A stretch of DNA of 64,000 bases. Origin: Streptomyces cellostaticus (GTDB lineage: Bacteria; Actinomycetota; Actinomycetes; Streptomycetales; Streptomycetaceae). The notes under the pieces were generated by a model, which was not told where the DNA came from, made no database searches, and saw only the letters and a list, made by a program, of their open reading frames with translations. The first letter of the stretch is position 1, and each line of letters starts with the position of its first letter. Position numbers and translations under genes: made by a program. Below, piece after piece: positions 43,046 to 52,899 of the stretch. The stretch covers positions 62,001-126,000 of the forward strand of contig NZ_KQ948037.1 of the NCBI RefSeq assembly GCF_001513965.1. Direction: 5' to 3'.

Positions 43046-43511
43046 AGCGTGCCTCCTCCGTGATCACCGAACCGCCTACCGGTCAATATCGGCACGTACG
43101 GCGCAAATCGCATGCCCGCCGCCCGATTGAAGGCCCTTTAGGGGGACACGTCATCCGAATGCAGGCAGCCCCGGAGTCACGCCCCGACGATCTTCAGCCA
43201 CCGGCGCAATGGATCTCCGCGCAACGATGCCGAAACGTTGGATTACGACGGGTCGATGTACGCATGTCGACACACCACCGTCCGCATATCGAACTCCTTG
43301 CCGGAATAGTCCGGTTAGTCCGATGTGAAGCACGGATTGATTACGGCGTGCTACCCGCGTAGCTACGGAACGGCCAAGCTAGAGTAAAGAAGGTAAAGAG
43401 AAAACCAAGCCGACCGAGAATTTATTGACCTTGAATGAATTGCGTTGAAAAAGTCCGGCGTAGCCCGTAGGGACCGCCCTGCGGAGCCTTGACCACAGGG
43501 CACGGAGCATC
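43046..43511. promoter_or_regulatory. divergent control region between operons A and B
   Basis: This 466-base gap separates two divergent transporter operons and contains no gene. The stretch 43381-43450 is strikingly AT-rich for this genome (26 G/C in 70 by hand count), with runs such as AAAGAAGGTAAAGAGAAAAC. A TAGAGT hexamer lies near 43379. The operon B start at 43512 has GGAG four bases upstream. I cannot identify an operator with confidence. Confidence 0.5.
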
Positions 43512-44540
43512 ATGACCCCCCCTACTCCTTCCCAGGCCACCCCACTCGAGGTGACCGACGAAGACAGCGCCGCATCGGCGAAGCCCGCCACCCTCAAGGG
43601 CACCGAGAGCCGCTCTCCGGGACGGCTGGCCTGGACCCGCTTCAAGCGTGACCGGACGGGTGTCATATCCGCCTTCGTGGTGATCTTCTTCTTCGTGGCC
43701 GGCATCTGCGCGCCGCTGATCGCCAAGGTGTATGGCAAGGATCCGTACACCACCTACGGCCAGAACGACCCGAGCCTGCTCAACGACTTCAGTTACCCCG
43801 CCGGGCCCAACGGTGGCATGAGCGGGGACTTCTGGTTCGGCATCGACCCGCAGCTCGGCCGGGACGTCTTCACGTTCCTGCTCTACGCGATCCGCAACTC
43901 GCTGCTGATCTCCGCGGCGACGACCCTGCTGGTGGCCTTCTTCGGCGTGGTCATCGGTCTCACCGCCGGCTACCTGGGCGGCAAGACGGACTACTTCGTC
44001 GGCCGGATCATCGACATCCTGCTGGCCTTCCCGCAGACCCTGTTCTTCATCGGCTTCTGGCCGGTGATGCTCACGATCCTGGTGTCCCCGGACGAAGCGA
44101 CCCCGACCTGGCTCATCGTCGTCTCCCTGATCACCGTCATGACGGCGTTCGGCTGGGCACCCATCGCGCGTCTGCTGCGCGGTGAGGTACTCGCCCTGCG
44201 CGAGCGGGAGTTCGTGGAAGCCGCCAAGGTGACCGGAGCGTCCCCGGCGCGGATCATCTTCAAGGAACTGCTGCCCAACCTGTGGACGCCGATCCTCATC
44301 CAGGCGACCCTGGCGCTGCCCGCCTACGTGACGATCGAGGCCGGTCTGGCCTTCCTCGGCGTCGGACTCTCCGACCCGACCCCGGACTGGGGCGTCATGG
44401 TCCAGAACGCGTCCAAGTTCTACCAGGGCGACATCACGTACATGCTCTTCCCGGGCGTGACGATGGTGATCTTCGTCGTCGCCTTCAACCTCCTCGGTGA
44501 CTCGGTGCGTGACGCACTGGACCCCAAGGCCGGGCGCTGA
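43512..44540 (+). CDS. operon B permease, BldKA-like (DppC type)
   Basis: A 342-residue permease and first gene of a bldK-ordered operon. The cytoplasmic N-terminus contains RSPGRLAWTRFKRDRTGVIS, almost the same as its operon C counterpart (RSPGQLMWIRFKRDRTGVIC). Six membrane helices follow. The EAA loop is REREFVEAAKVTGASPARII and the C-terminus GDSVRDALDPKAGR. External residues DPYTTYGQNDPSL also parallel operon C. It is divergent from operon A. The similarity supports ancient duplication of bldK rather than an unrelated importer. Confidence 0.93.
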   Translation: MTPPTPSQATPLEVTDEDSAASAKPATLKGTESRSPGRLAWTRFKRDRTGVISAFVVIFFFVAGICAPLIAKVYGKDPYTTYGQNDPSLLNDFSYPAGPNGGMSGDFWFGIDPQLGRDVFTFLLYAIRNSLLISAATTLLVAFFGVVIGLTAGYLGGKTDYFVGRIIDILLAFPQTLFFIGFWPVMLTILVSPDEATPTWLIVVSLITVMTAFGWAPIARLLRGEVLALREREFVEAAKVTGASPARIIFKELLPNLWTPILIQATLALPAYVTIEAGLAFLGVGLSDPTPDWGVMVQNASKFYQGDITYMLFPGVTMVIFVVAFNLLGDSVRDALDPKAGR

Positions 44541-44620
44541 ACCTCCCTTTCCACCTTCCGGCTCGGGCGACGGGGCCCGCCGGAGCAGTTCGTATCTCTC
44601 CTCGAGCAGAGCAGGAAGCC

Positions 44621-46402
44621 ATGTCCCTTTCCCGCAGAAACTTCGTCATCGCCACGTCGGTCGCAGCCGGCGGCTCCATGGTCCTCTCCGCGTGCAGCAG
44701 CGGCGGCGGTGGCGGGAACAGCGGCAAGCACGCGGGTACCGACAAGTACACGGGCTCCGTGACCGTCGGCACCAAGGAGGACTCGACGGGCCCCGCCCCC
44801 GAGATCGAGGGTGCGAAGAAGGGCGGGAACATCATCGGCATCGGCCCGAGCGACTTCTCCCACCTGGACCCCCAGCGCATCTACTACGCCTGGAACTCCA
44901 CCGTCGCCAACCTCTACATCCGTGCCCTGACCGGCTACAAGATCGCCTCCGACGGCTCCATGAAGCTGGTCGGTGACCTCGCGACCGACACCGGCACCAT
45001 GGCCGACGAGGGCAAGACCTGGACCTTCACCCTGAAGGACGGTCTGAAGTGGGACGACGGCAGCGAGCTGACCGTCGAGGACGTCCGCCACGGCATCGAG
45101 CGCGCGTTCGCCACCTTCACCACCGAAGGCGCGATGTACGTCCAGTCCGCGCTCGTCGGCTCCAGCGACTTCCGCTCCAAGTACAAGGGCCCGTTCAGCA
45201 ACAAGCACCTGGACTCCATCGTCACCGACAAGGCGAAGAAGACCATCACGCTGAAGCTGAAGGTCGCGCGCCCGGACCTCAACTTCACCCTGGCGATGCA
45301 CTCCTACGGCGCCGTGCCGGTCGGCCACGACACCAAGGAGAAGTACGACAAGGACCCGGTCTCCGCCGGTCCCTACAAGATCGCCCAGCACGCGATCGAC
45401 AAGTCGATGAAGCTGGTGCGCAACCCGCACTGGGACCCGAAGACGGACGCTATCCGCAACGCCTACCCGGACAGCTTCACCTTCCAGTTCGGCACCGAGG
45501 GCCTGGCGGCCGCCGACCGGCTGATCGCCCAGAGCGGCGACGACCAGTACGCGGTCATGGCGTACAGCGGTGTGCCCGCCGAGCGTCTGCAGAAGGTGCT
45601 GACCGACCCCGAGCTGAAGAAGCGGACCATCAACGGTCTGCTCAGCGGCCTGTACTACTACGCCATCAACTGCAAGCGCATCACCGACCCGAAGGTGCGT
45701 CAGGCGCTCAACTACGCCTGGCCGCTGGAGCAGATCCGCCGTATCTACGGTGGCCAGTCCGCCGGTGACTACGCGACCTCCATCATCAGCCCGGACATCC
45801 TCGGCTACGACCACCAGGACGTCTACGGCAAGGCGAAGAAGCCGCAGGGCGACCCGGAGAAGGCCAAGGCGCTGCTGAAGGAAGCCGGCAAGGTCGGCCA
45901 GAAGATCGTCTACACCTACCCCAAGGGTGGCAACGACGCCTACGAGAAGACCAAGGTCGTCATCGTCAACGCCCTGAAGGCGGCGGGCTTCGACCCGGTC
46001 GTCAAGGCGGTGGACCAGGGCAGCTACTACGACCAGGTCCAGCAGATCGACAACAACTTCGACGTGATGTGGTTCGGCTGGTCCCCGGACTGGCCGACCG
46101 GTTACACCGTCATGCAGCCGCTGTTCGACGGCGCCACGATCGCCAACGGCTCCAACAACGTCTCGCAGCTGAACGTGAGCTGGGTCAACGACGCGATCAA
46201 GAAGAACGCCGTCATCACCGACCCGAAGGCGGCCGGCGCGGCCTGGGAAGAGCTGGACAAGAAGATCATGACGGAGCTCGCTCCGATCATCCCCGAAACC
46301 TTCCAGCGCCGGTTCTACCTGTACGGCTCGAAGGTCGGCGGCGCGCTGTTCGACCCGCTGTTCTCGGGCTTCATCATGTACAAGCTGCACGTGAAGGCGT
46401 AA
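44621..46402 (+). CDS. operon B family 5 oligopeptide-binding lipoprotein, BldKB-like
   Basis: A 593-residue binding lipoprotein. The signal peptide MSLSRRNFVIATSVAAGGSM ends in the lipobox VLSAC (Cys26). The N-terminal arginine pair followed by F resembles a Tat motif (SRRNFV). The mature protein has HLDPQRIYYAWNSTVANLYI, GKTWTFTLKDGLKWDDGSEL and VMWFGWSPDWPTGYTVMQPL. Aligned by eye with the operon C protein, domain order and many motifs agree but identity is clearly lower than for the ATPases, so the peptide specificity may differ. A strong stem-loop follows the stop. Confidence 0.93.
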   Translation: MSLSRRNFVIATSVAAGGSMVLSACSSGGGGGNSGKHAGTDKYTGSVTVGTKEDSTGPAPEIEGAKKGGNIIGIGPSDFSHLDPQRIYYAWNSTVANLYIRALTGYKIASDGSMKLVGDLATDTGTMADEGKTWTFTLKDGLKWDDGSELTVEDVRHGIERAFATFTTEGAMYVQSALVGSSDFRSKYKGPFSNKHLDSIVTDKAKKTITLKLKVARPDLNFTLAMHSYGAVPVGHDTKEKYDKDPVSAGPYKIAQHAIDKSMKLVRNPHWDPKTDAIRNAYPDSFTFQFGTEGLAAADRLIAQSGDDQYAVMAYSGVPAERLQKVLTDPELKKRTINGLLSGLYYYAINCKRITDPKVRQALNYAWPLEQIRRIYGGQSAGDYATSIISPDILGYDHQDVYGKAKKPQGDPEKAKALLKEAGKVGQKIVYTYPKGGNDAYEKTKVVIVNALKAAGFDPVVKAVDQGSYYDQVQQIDNNFDVMWFGWSPDWPTGYTVMQPLFDGATIANGSNNVSQLNVSWVNDAIKKNAVITDPKAAGAAWEELDKKIMTELAPIIPETFQRRFYLYGSKVGGALFDPLFSGFIMYKLHVKA

Positions 46403-46418
46403 GCACCAGCCAGTCCAG

Positions 46419-46449
46419 GGGCGGGGCGCCACACACCGGCGCCCCGCCC
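46419..46449 (+). terminator. stem-loop after the operon B binding-protein gene
   Basis: A 12-base-pair stem GGGCGGGGCGCC/GGCGCCCCGCCC with loop ACACACC lies in the 95-base gap before the permease. It probably acts as an attenuator or 3' stabiliser that favours binding-protein expression. Confidence 0.7.
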
Positions 46450-46497
46450 ACCCCCCTTCCGCCCCCACCACGGCGTCGCCCAGGGAATCCCATCGCC

Positions 46498-47481
46498 ATG
46501 TTCCGCTTTCTCGTCCGCCGGATACTCGGCGCAGCGGTGATCCTGCTGATCATCAGTGCCATCACCTTCCTCCTCTTCTATGTCGCACCGCGTGACCCCG
46601 CCCGGGTCGCCTGCGGCAAGGTCTGCACGCCACAGACTCTGGCGCTGGTCAAGCACAACCTGGGCATCGACGATCCGCTGCCGGTTCAGTACTGGCACTG
46701 GCTCGAAGGCGTCTTCGTGGGCCGCGACTACGCGTCCTTCGGCCACTGCAACGCGCCGTGCCTCGGCTACTCGTTCCAGAACCGCGTGCCGGTCCTCAGC
46801 CTGATCGAGGACCGCTTCCCGACCACGATCTCTCTCGCCCTGGGCAGCGCGGTCGTGTTCGTCATCTTCGGCGTCGGCACCGGCATGATCGCCGCTGTCA
46901 AGCAGGGCAAGGCGCTGGACAAGATCGCTTCCTCGGCCTCGCTGATCGGTTCGTCGCTGCAGATCTACATCGTCGGCATCGTCGCGATGTACTACCTCTC
47001 CGACGAGTGGGGCATCCTCGACCGCCCGAACGACAGCTCCGGCTTCACCGACGACCCCGGGGCCTGGTTCTCGGGCCTGCTGCTGCCGTGGTTCGTGCTC
47101 GCGATCATCTTCACGGCCAACTACACGCGTATGACCCGCTCGCAGCTGGTTGAGACCCTGAGCGAGGACTACGTCCGCACCGCACGTGCCAAGGGCCTAT
47201 CCGCGCGCACCGTGTTCTTCCGCTTCGCCTGGCGCGGCGCCATGGGCCCGATCGTGACGATCCTCGGCCTGGACCTCGGCTCGCTGCTCGGCGGCGCGGT
47301 CATCACGGAGCAGACGTTCGGCCTGCACGGCATCGGCGCACTCTCGGTGAAGGCCGTACGCGACAACGACCTGCCCATGCTCCTCGGTGTCGTCCTGGTG
47401 GCCGCCGGCGCGATCGTCCTGTTCAACATCGTCGTAGACGCCGTCTACGCCCTCATCGACCCGCGCGTCCGCCTCGCCTAA
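46498..47481 (+). CDS. operon B permease, BldKC-like (DppB type)
   Basis: A 327-residue permease starting MFRFLVRRILGAAVILLIIS. External cysteine-bearing segments (RVACGKVCTPQTLA, GHCNAPCLGYSFQNRV) parallel the operon C counterpart (LACGKDCSGQRLAD, GHCSAPCLGVSFYSG). The EAA loop is YVRTARAKGLSARTVFFRFA and the end is VDAVYALIDPRVRLA. Six membrane helices are expected. It is followed 11 bases later by the DppD-type gene. Confidence 0.93.
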   Translation: MFRFLVRRILGAAVILLIISAITFLLFYVAPRDPARVACGKVCTPQTLALVKHNLGIDDPLPVQYWHWLEGVFVGRDYASFGHCNAPCLGYSFQNRVPVLSLIEDRFPTTISLALGSAVVFVIFGVGTGMIAAVKQGKALDKIASSASLIGSSLQIYIVGIVAMYYLSDEWGILDRPNDSSGFTDDPGAWFSGLLLPWFVLAIIFTANYTRMTRSQLVETLSEDYVRTARAKGLSARTVFFRFAWRGAMGPIVTILGLDLGSLLGGAVITEQTFGLHGIGALSVKAVRDNDLPMLLGVVLVAAGAIVLFNIVVDAVYALIDPRVRLA

Positions 47482-47492
47482 GGAGAGATCTG

Positions 47493-48518
47493 ATGAGCAC
47501 CCCCTTCCTCTCCGTTCGCGACCTGCGCGTGCACTTCTCGACCGAGGACGGCCTGGTCAAGGCCGTCGACGGGCTCTCCTTCGATGTGGAGAAGGGCAAG
47601 ACGCTCGGCATCGTCGGCGAGTCCGGCTCGGGCAAGTCGGTGACCAACCTGTCGATCCTGGGCCTCCACAACCGCGAGCGCACCACCATGGACGGCGAGA
47701 TCATCCTCGACGGCCAGGAGCTGCTGACGGCGTCCGAGCGGACGCTGGAGAAGCTGCGCGGCAACAAGATGTCCATGATCTTCCAGGATGCTCTGGCCTC
47801 TCTGTCCCCGTACCACACGGTGGGCGTGCAGATCGCGGAGACGTACCGCAAGCACACCGGCGCGTCCAAGCGGGAGGCACGGGCCCGTGCCGTCGAGATG
47901 CTCCGCCGGGTCGGTATCCCCCAGCCGGACGTCCGCGTGGACGAGTACCCGCACCAGTTCTCCGGCGGTATGCGCCAGCGCGCGATGATCGCCATGGCAC
48001 TGGTCTGCGACCCCGAGCTCTTGATCGCCGACGAGCCGACCACGGCCCTCGACGTGACGGTCCAGGCCCAGATCATGGACCTGCTCAAGGACCTCCAGCA
48101 GGAGTTCGGCACCGCCATCATCTTCATCACCCACGACCTCGGCGTGATCGCCGACATCGCCGACGACGTGCTGGTGATGTACGGCGGCCGGTGCGTGGAG
48201 CGCGGCACCAAGAAGGAGGTGCTCCGCTCGCCGGACCACCCCTACACCCTGGGCCTGATGAACTCGATGCCGACCCTCAACGGGTCGGTGGACGTTCCGC
48301 TGACGCCGATCCCCGGTTCGCCGCCCTCGCTGCTGAACCCGCCGTCCGGCTGCCGCTTCCACCCGCGCTGCGCCTTCGCCGAGAAGGTGTCCGGCGGGCT
48401 GTGCTCCAGCGACCGGCCGACCCTTGAGGTTGTCGAGGGCCGCGGCTCCGCCTGCCACCTCACCCAGGAGCAGAAGCAGGATCTCTTCGCCGACTTCGCC
48501 GCAACCCGGCACAACTGA
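47493..48518 (+). CDS. operon B ATPase, BldKD-like (DppD type)
   Basis: A 341-residue ATPase. Walker A is GESGSGKSVTNLSILGL, the signature QFSGGMRQRAMIAMALVCD, Walker B LLIADEPTTALDVT and the H-loop FITHDLGVIADIAD. The C-terminal domain has PPSGCRFHPRCAFAEKV. Long blocks are shared with the operon C protein, for example FSTEDGLVKAVDGLSF against FSTEDGPVKAVDGLSF. GGAGAG precedes the ATG. Confidence 0.94.
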   Translation: MSTPFLSVRDLRVHFSTEDGLVKAVDGLSFDVEKGKTLGIVGESGSGKSVTNLSILGLHNRERTTMDGEIILDGQELLTASERTLEKLRGNKMSMIFQDALASLSPYHTVGVQIAETYRKHTGASKREARARAVEMLRRVGIPQPDVRVDEYPHQFSGGMRQRAMIAMALVCDPELLIADEPTTALDVTVQAQIMDLLKDLQQEFGTAIIFITHDLGVIADIADDVLVMYGGRCVERGTKKEVLRSPDHPYTLGLMNSMPTLNGSVDVPLTPIPGSPPSLLNPPSGCRFHPRCAFAEKVSGGLCSSDRPTLEVVEGRGSACHLTQEQKQDLFADFAATRHN

Positions 48519-48544
48519 CGGACAGTAGACGGGACTTCACGACC

Positions 48545-49588
<1,044 letters not shown>

Positions 49589-49677
49589 CACACCCCTTTC
49601 CGTCAGCCGCCCCCTTGCGGAACGGACTTTCTCGGCCCATTGACCCGAGCCCATGAACGTCCGGTCCCGGGGAACGA

Positions 49678-49707
49678 GGGCCCGCACATGTGAGCATGTG
49701 CGGGCCC
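49678..49707 (+). terminator. terminator of operon B
   Basis: A 13-base-pair stem GGGCCCGCACATG/CATGTGCGGGCCC with a four-base loop, followed by TTCTC. Confidence 0.85.
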
Positions 49708-49819
49708 TTCTCATTGCCTGCCAGTCACGCACGTCGCCAAATGGTGGATCTGCCACTCAGAAATCATGGCCACCACCCCTTTGCCCCGTGGCGGGCGGCC
49801 CCACCCCAGTCCCGCTCAC

Positions 49820-50728
49820 TCACTCCTCGGCAAACAGCTCCGCCGCGTCCTTCGCGTGCACCGCCCGCTGTGCCCACAGCTCCAGTCGGTCCAGATCCGT
49901 GCAGGTGCTCACCCGCTCACGGACGGCGTCGGGCACCGAGATGCCACGCCATTGCAGGATGTGAAGGATCATCTCCGCCTTGGCCTCAGCACGGCCCAGT
50001 TCTCGGCCCTGCTCCAGGCCTTGCTCCCGGCCTTCTTCGCGTACCTGTTCGGCCAGTGGGTGTCGCCAGAAGTACTGGATCGCCGTCATCAAATCCCTCC
50101 ACATCTGCTTCGCCTGGGGGTCGGCCAGGCATGAGTCGACGAACTGCACGAAGACCGCGGCGCTGTCGGGGTCGATGGTCCGCAGGGCGGACGCCAGGGA
50201 TTCCAGTATGGCCGGGGCCTGCGGGCCACGCCCGTGTGTCATCGCCGAGAGCACCGCAAGGGGTACGTCCCGTTCCGCCTGACGCTCGTCCGCGATCACC
50301 GGCACGTTGTCCGGGCCCAGGACCAGCGGACGCACCGTCAGCGATTCCCAGCCCGGGAAACCCAGCCGAATCGGGCGCGACGCCCACTGCGCCGTAGCGC
50401 TGCTCTGGGTGATCACGATCAGCACCGGCTCGCAGCGGTACTTCTCGTACAGGTAGCTGAGGTAATACGGCCAACTGCCCCGCTTGCGATCGTCCACCTT
50501 CCCCTGCGACTCCACCACCAGCAGGTACGTGCCCTCGTCCGTCTCCGCCCGCAGCAACGTGTCCACCCGCCGCTCGACCGGCTCGATCTCCGTCAGGTCC
50601 ACGTTCAGCGCCGCGATCTCCCGCGGCTCGGGAAACGGCACCTGCAGCACACTCTGTAACGCCCGCGTCAGCAGCGCCGGATCCTTCTGAAAGATCCGGT
50701 GCAACGCCTCATGCGACGAGCCGACCAT
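49820..50728 (-). CDS. Rpn-family PD-(D/E)XK nuclease/putative transposase, with a TTA codon
   Basis: A 302-residue protein of the Rpn/DUF4351-like group. The nuclease core has the acidic ERRVDTLLRAETDEGTYLLV leading to VVESQGKVDDRKRGSWPYYL, the E-x-Q form of the PD-(D/E)XK fold. The C-terminal half is helical with a charged repeat (VREEGREQGLEQGRELGRAE). Homologues cut DNA and can promote recombination. Codon 24 (50657-50659) is TTA, so translation should need the bldA tRNA. The ATG at 50728 is chosen for AAAGGAG six bases upstream. Confidence 0.82.
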   Translation of the reverse strand: MVGSSHEALHRIFQKDPALLTRALQSVLQVPFPEPREIAALNVDLTEIEPVERRVDTLLRAETDEGTYLLVVESQGKVDDRKRGSWPYYLSYLYEKYRCEPVLIVITQSSATAQWASRPIRLGFPGWESLTVRPLVLGPDNVPVIADERQAERDVPLAVLSAMTHGRGPQAPAILESLASALRTIDPDSAAVFVQFVDSCLADPQAKQMWRDLMTAIQYFWRHPLAEQVREEGREQGLEQGRELGRAEAKAEMILHILQWRGISVPDAVRERVSTCTDLDRLELWAQRAVHAKDAAELFAEE

Positions 50729-50761
50729 CAGCATCTCCTTTCGTACGACGTGATCAACGAG

Positions 50762-51172
50762 CTATGCCGCCGCAAGTTCGCACCACATGAACTTGCCCCG
50801 GTTCCCGAACCGGGCCGACGGCTGCCAGCCCCAGTAATCGGCGCAGCTCATGACGAGACCCAGCCCCCGCCCCTCCTCCAGCTCGACAGCCTGCTCCAAC
50901 GGCCTTGGCGGGTCCGGCGGTTCGGGGTCGGAGTCCCACGCCCCGATCCAGACCATGCCCTCCGGGTTGCGCCGGACCCTGAGGGCAGCAGGCCCTTTCG
51001 TGTGCCGTACGGCGTTCGAGACCAGCTCTGCCGCGAGGAGTTCCGCGGTGTCGACCAGCCCGATGAGGCCGTGCAGCGTCAGGATCACGCGCAGGGTGCG
51101 GCGGCAGACCGTAACCGCTCTGAGGTCGTTGGGGATGTAGAGCGTGTAGTCCCAGGTTTCACTTTCGGGCAT
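50762..51172 (-). CDS. ATP-binding protein, anti-sigma (RsbW-like) kinase fold
   Basis: A 136-residue protein with an HATPase fold. The N-box is ELVSNAVRHTKGPAALRV, the G1 box is GAWDSDPEPPDPPRP and the G2 box is EEGRGLGLVMSCADYWGW. Small RsbW-like proteins of this kind are the usual divergent partner of XRE/DUF397 pairs in Streptomyces whiJ-type loci. It may bind the regulator or a sigma/anti-sigma partner. It is divergent from the XRE gene across 181 bases that must hold both promoters. Confidence 0.85.
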   Translation of the reverse strand: MPESETWDYTLYIPNDLRAVTVCRRTLRVILTLHGLIGLVDTAELLAAELVSNAVRHTKGPAALRVRRNPEGMVWIGAWDSDPEPPDPPRPLEQAVELEEGRGLGLVMSCADYWGWQPSARFGNRGKFMWCELAAA

Positions 51173-51353
51173 GCGTCTTCAGCTCCGTTGGATGAGTGGG
51201 GATTTCGCACACGGTGGCAATGCCGCAGCCGTCATGGCAGGACGGAGCGGTGCGCTTCCGCTGTGTGTGCGGCGCATCACTGACGGTAGGGGTTACAGTT
51301 TCGGTCGGGCAAGTCGGTCGCATAATCTAGGCCCGAACGAGGAGGAGCAGTCG

Positions 51354-52205
51354 ATGACGACGAGGCGCGAACCAACAGCACGTCAGTTGCGCCTGGCACT
51401 CGAACTGCGCAGACTCCGCCATGCGGCAGGTCTCACTGCCCGTGAGACGGCGGCACTGCTCGACGTAAGTCACGTCCAGATCAGCCACATCGAATCCGGA
51501 CTGTCCGGGGTGAGCGAGGAACGGCTGCGCAGCCTCGCGGCCAACTACGCCTGCCCTGATGGCGAGTTGATTGACGCGCTGGTGGCCATGGCCACCGATC
51601 GCACGCGCGGCTGGTGGGAGGAGTACCGGGAACGGCTGCCTACGCCCTACCTGGACTTGTCCGAGCTGGAACACCACGCCAGCTTTCGCTGGGACGCGGA
51701 CTTCCTGCACATCCCCGGTCTTCTTCAGACCGAGGACTACGCCCGCGCGCTGTTCTCCTACGTCAACCCGGAGTTCCCCGGGAAAGAGGTCGAGCTTCGG
51801 GTGGAACACCGGATGAAGCGCAGGGTCATCATCGAGCGCCCACACCCGATCCCGTACGAGGCCGTGATCCACGAGGGTGCGCTGCGCATCAGGGTCGGCG
51901 ACCGCCCCGCAACACGTGCCCAGTTGACCCGCGTACTGGAACTTTCCGAAGCCGACCACATCACCGTGCGCGTCATCCCGTTCGACCTGGACGGGTTCGC
52001 CGGCGCCGGCAGCGCCATGGTCTACGCGGGCGGTCCCATCCCGAGGCTGGACACCGTGGTACGTGACGGCCCCCACGGCACGGCCTTCCTCGACGCCGAA
52101 GCCCAGCTCGCCCACTTCCGAACACTTTTCCGTAGGCTGGAGAACGCGTCACTCGAACCGGAGCGTTCGCGGGACGTCATCCACAAGCTGGCGAAGGAGT
52201 TGTGA
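51354..52205 (+). CDS. XRE-family regulator with DUF5753 (WhiJ-like)
   Basis: A 283-residue regulator. The N-terminal helix-turn-helix spans about 10-65 (LRLALELRRLRHAAGLTARE, LLDVSHVQISHIESGL). The C-terminal DUF5753 includes FLHIPGLLQTEDYARALFSY, HRMKRRVIIERPHPIPYEAV and AMVYAGGPIPRLDTVVRDG. This architecture defines the large WhiJ-like family, paired with DUF397 proteins and linked to the timing of development. GGAGGAG precedes the ATG at 51354. A CATAAT hexamer at 51321-51326 may be the -10 box. Confidence 0.92.
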   Translation: MTTRREPTARQLRLALELRRLRHAAGLTARETAALLDVSHVQISHIESGLSGVSEERLRSLAANYACPDGELIDALVAMATDRTRGWWEEYRERLPTPYLDLSELEHHASFRWDADFLHIPGLLQTEDYARALFSYVNPEFPGKEVELRVEHRMKRRVIIERPHPIPYEAVIHEGALRIRVGDRPATRAQLTRVLELSEADHITVRVIPFDLDGFAGAGSAMVYAGGPIPRLDTVVRDGPHGTAFLDAEAQLAHFRTLFRRLENASLEPERSRDVIHKLAKEL

Positions 52206-52209
52206 AGCG

Positions 52210-52413
52210 GTGATCACCCCCAACACCTGGCGGAAGTCGTCCTACTCCGGAGGCGGCGAGGGCAACGCCTGCGTGGAAGTCGCGACCGCACCCACCCACA
52301 TAGCCATCCGCGACTCGAAGACCCCAGCCAGAGCAACCCTCACCTTCCCGCCCGCCGCCTTCACCCCCTTCATCGAAGCCCTCAAGTCCCCAGAGCATGA
52401 GAGTCGTTCATGA
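52210..52413 (+). CDS. DUF397 protein, first copy
   Basis: A 67-residue DUF397 protein. It has the family pattern TWRKSSYSGGGEGNACVEVA, IAIRDSKTPARATLTF and the C-terminal AFTPFIEALK. DUF397 proteins act with neighbouring XRE regulators, probably as modulators of DNA binding. The GTG at 52210 begins five bases after the XRE stop, so translation is likely coupled. A second copy of identical length lies 231 bases downstream. Confidence 0.92.
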   Translation: MITPNTWRKSSYSGGGEGNACVEVATAPTHIAIRDSKTPARATLTFPPAAFTPFIEALKSPEHESRS

Positions 52414-52418
52414 AGTAG

Positions 52419-52642
52419 CTCGACCTGGACGGCTTCGGCGGGGCCGGTAGTGCAATGGTGTTTGCGGGTGGCCCCGTCCCCCAGCTGGACACCGTCGTCC
52501 GCGACGGCCCCGGCGGGCCGGTCTACATCGATACCGAAGCCCAGCTCAACCGATATCGAAAACGATTCCGTAGGGTAGAGGCAGTGTCACTCGACCCCGA
52601 CCGTTCGCGTGACTTCATCCACGGCTGTCGAAGGAGCTGTGA
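52419..52642 (+). pseudogene. decayed second XRE/DUF5753 gene, only the 3' end left
   Basis: Starting just after the first DUF397 stop, the sequence encodes the last ~75 residues of a second DUF5753 protein (DLDGFGGAGSAMVFAGGPVP, VVRDGPGGPVYIDTEAQLN, VSLDPDRSRDFIH). It has no start or HTH region. A one-base deletion after FIH shifts the frame away from the expected LSKEL ending, whose TGA is still present at 52640-52642. About a third of residues differ from the intact copy, so it is an old paralogue that lost its 5' part, not a fresh duplication. Confidence 0.85.
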
Positions 52643-52644
52643 GC

Positions 52645-52848
52645 ATGCCGACCCCCGACACCTGGCAGAAGTCTTCCTTCTCCGGTGGCGGCCAGGGCGA
52701 CGCCTGCGTCGAAGTCGCACACCTGGACGCCCACATATCCATCCGCGACTCCAAAGCCCCAGCCAGAGCAACCCTCACCTTCCCAACCGAAGCCTTCACA
52801 CCCTTCATCCAAGCCCTCAAGTCCCCAGAACCTGAGATTCGTTCATGA
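52645..52848 (+). CDS. DUF397 protein, second copy
   Basis: A 67-residue DUF397 protein (TWQKSSFSGGGQGDACVEVA, ISIRDSKAPARATLTF, AFTPFIQALK). The ATG at 52645 follows the relic stop by two bases, mirroring the spacing of the intact XRE/DUF397 pair. It has lost its dedicated upstream regulator, so expression may depend on readthrough from the first pair, and it could interact with the intact XRE protein. Confidence 0.88.
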   Translation: MPTPDTWQKSSFSGGGQGDACVEVAHLDAHISIRDSKAPARATLTFPTEAFTPFIQALKSPEPEIRS

Positions 52849-52899
52849 AGTGATCCGGAAACTGACGCACCGTTCAGCATCGTGTGTCAGACTGCCGCG

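Noticed and set aside
49820..50728. Insertion sequence transposase
   Set aside because: The PD-(D/E)XK Rpn-type protein has no terminal inverted repeats or target duplication around it, so no IS is called.
52455..52835. 126-codon frame starting MVFAGGPVPQ
   Set aside because: It is the frameshifted XRE relic reading through the second DUF397 gene out of frame, not a gene.
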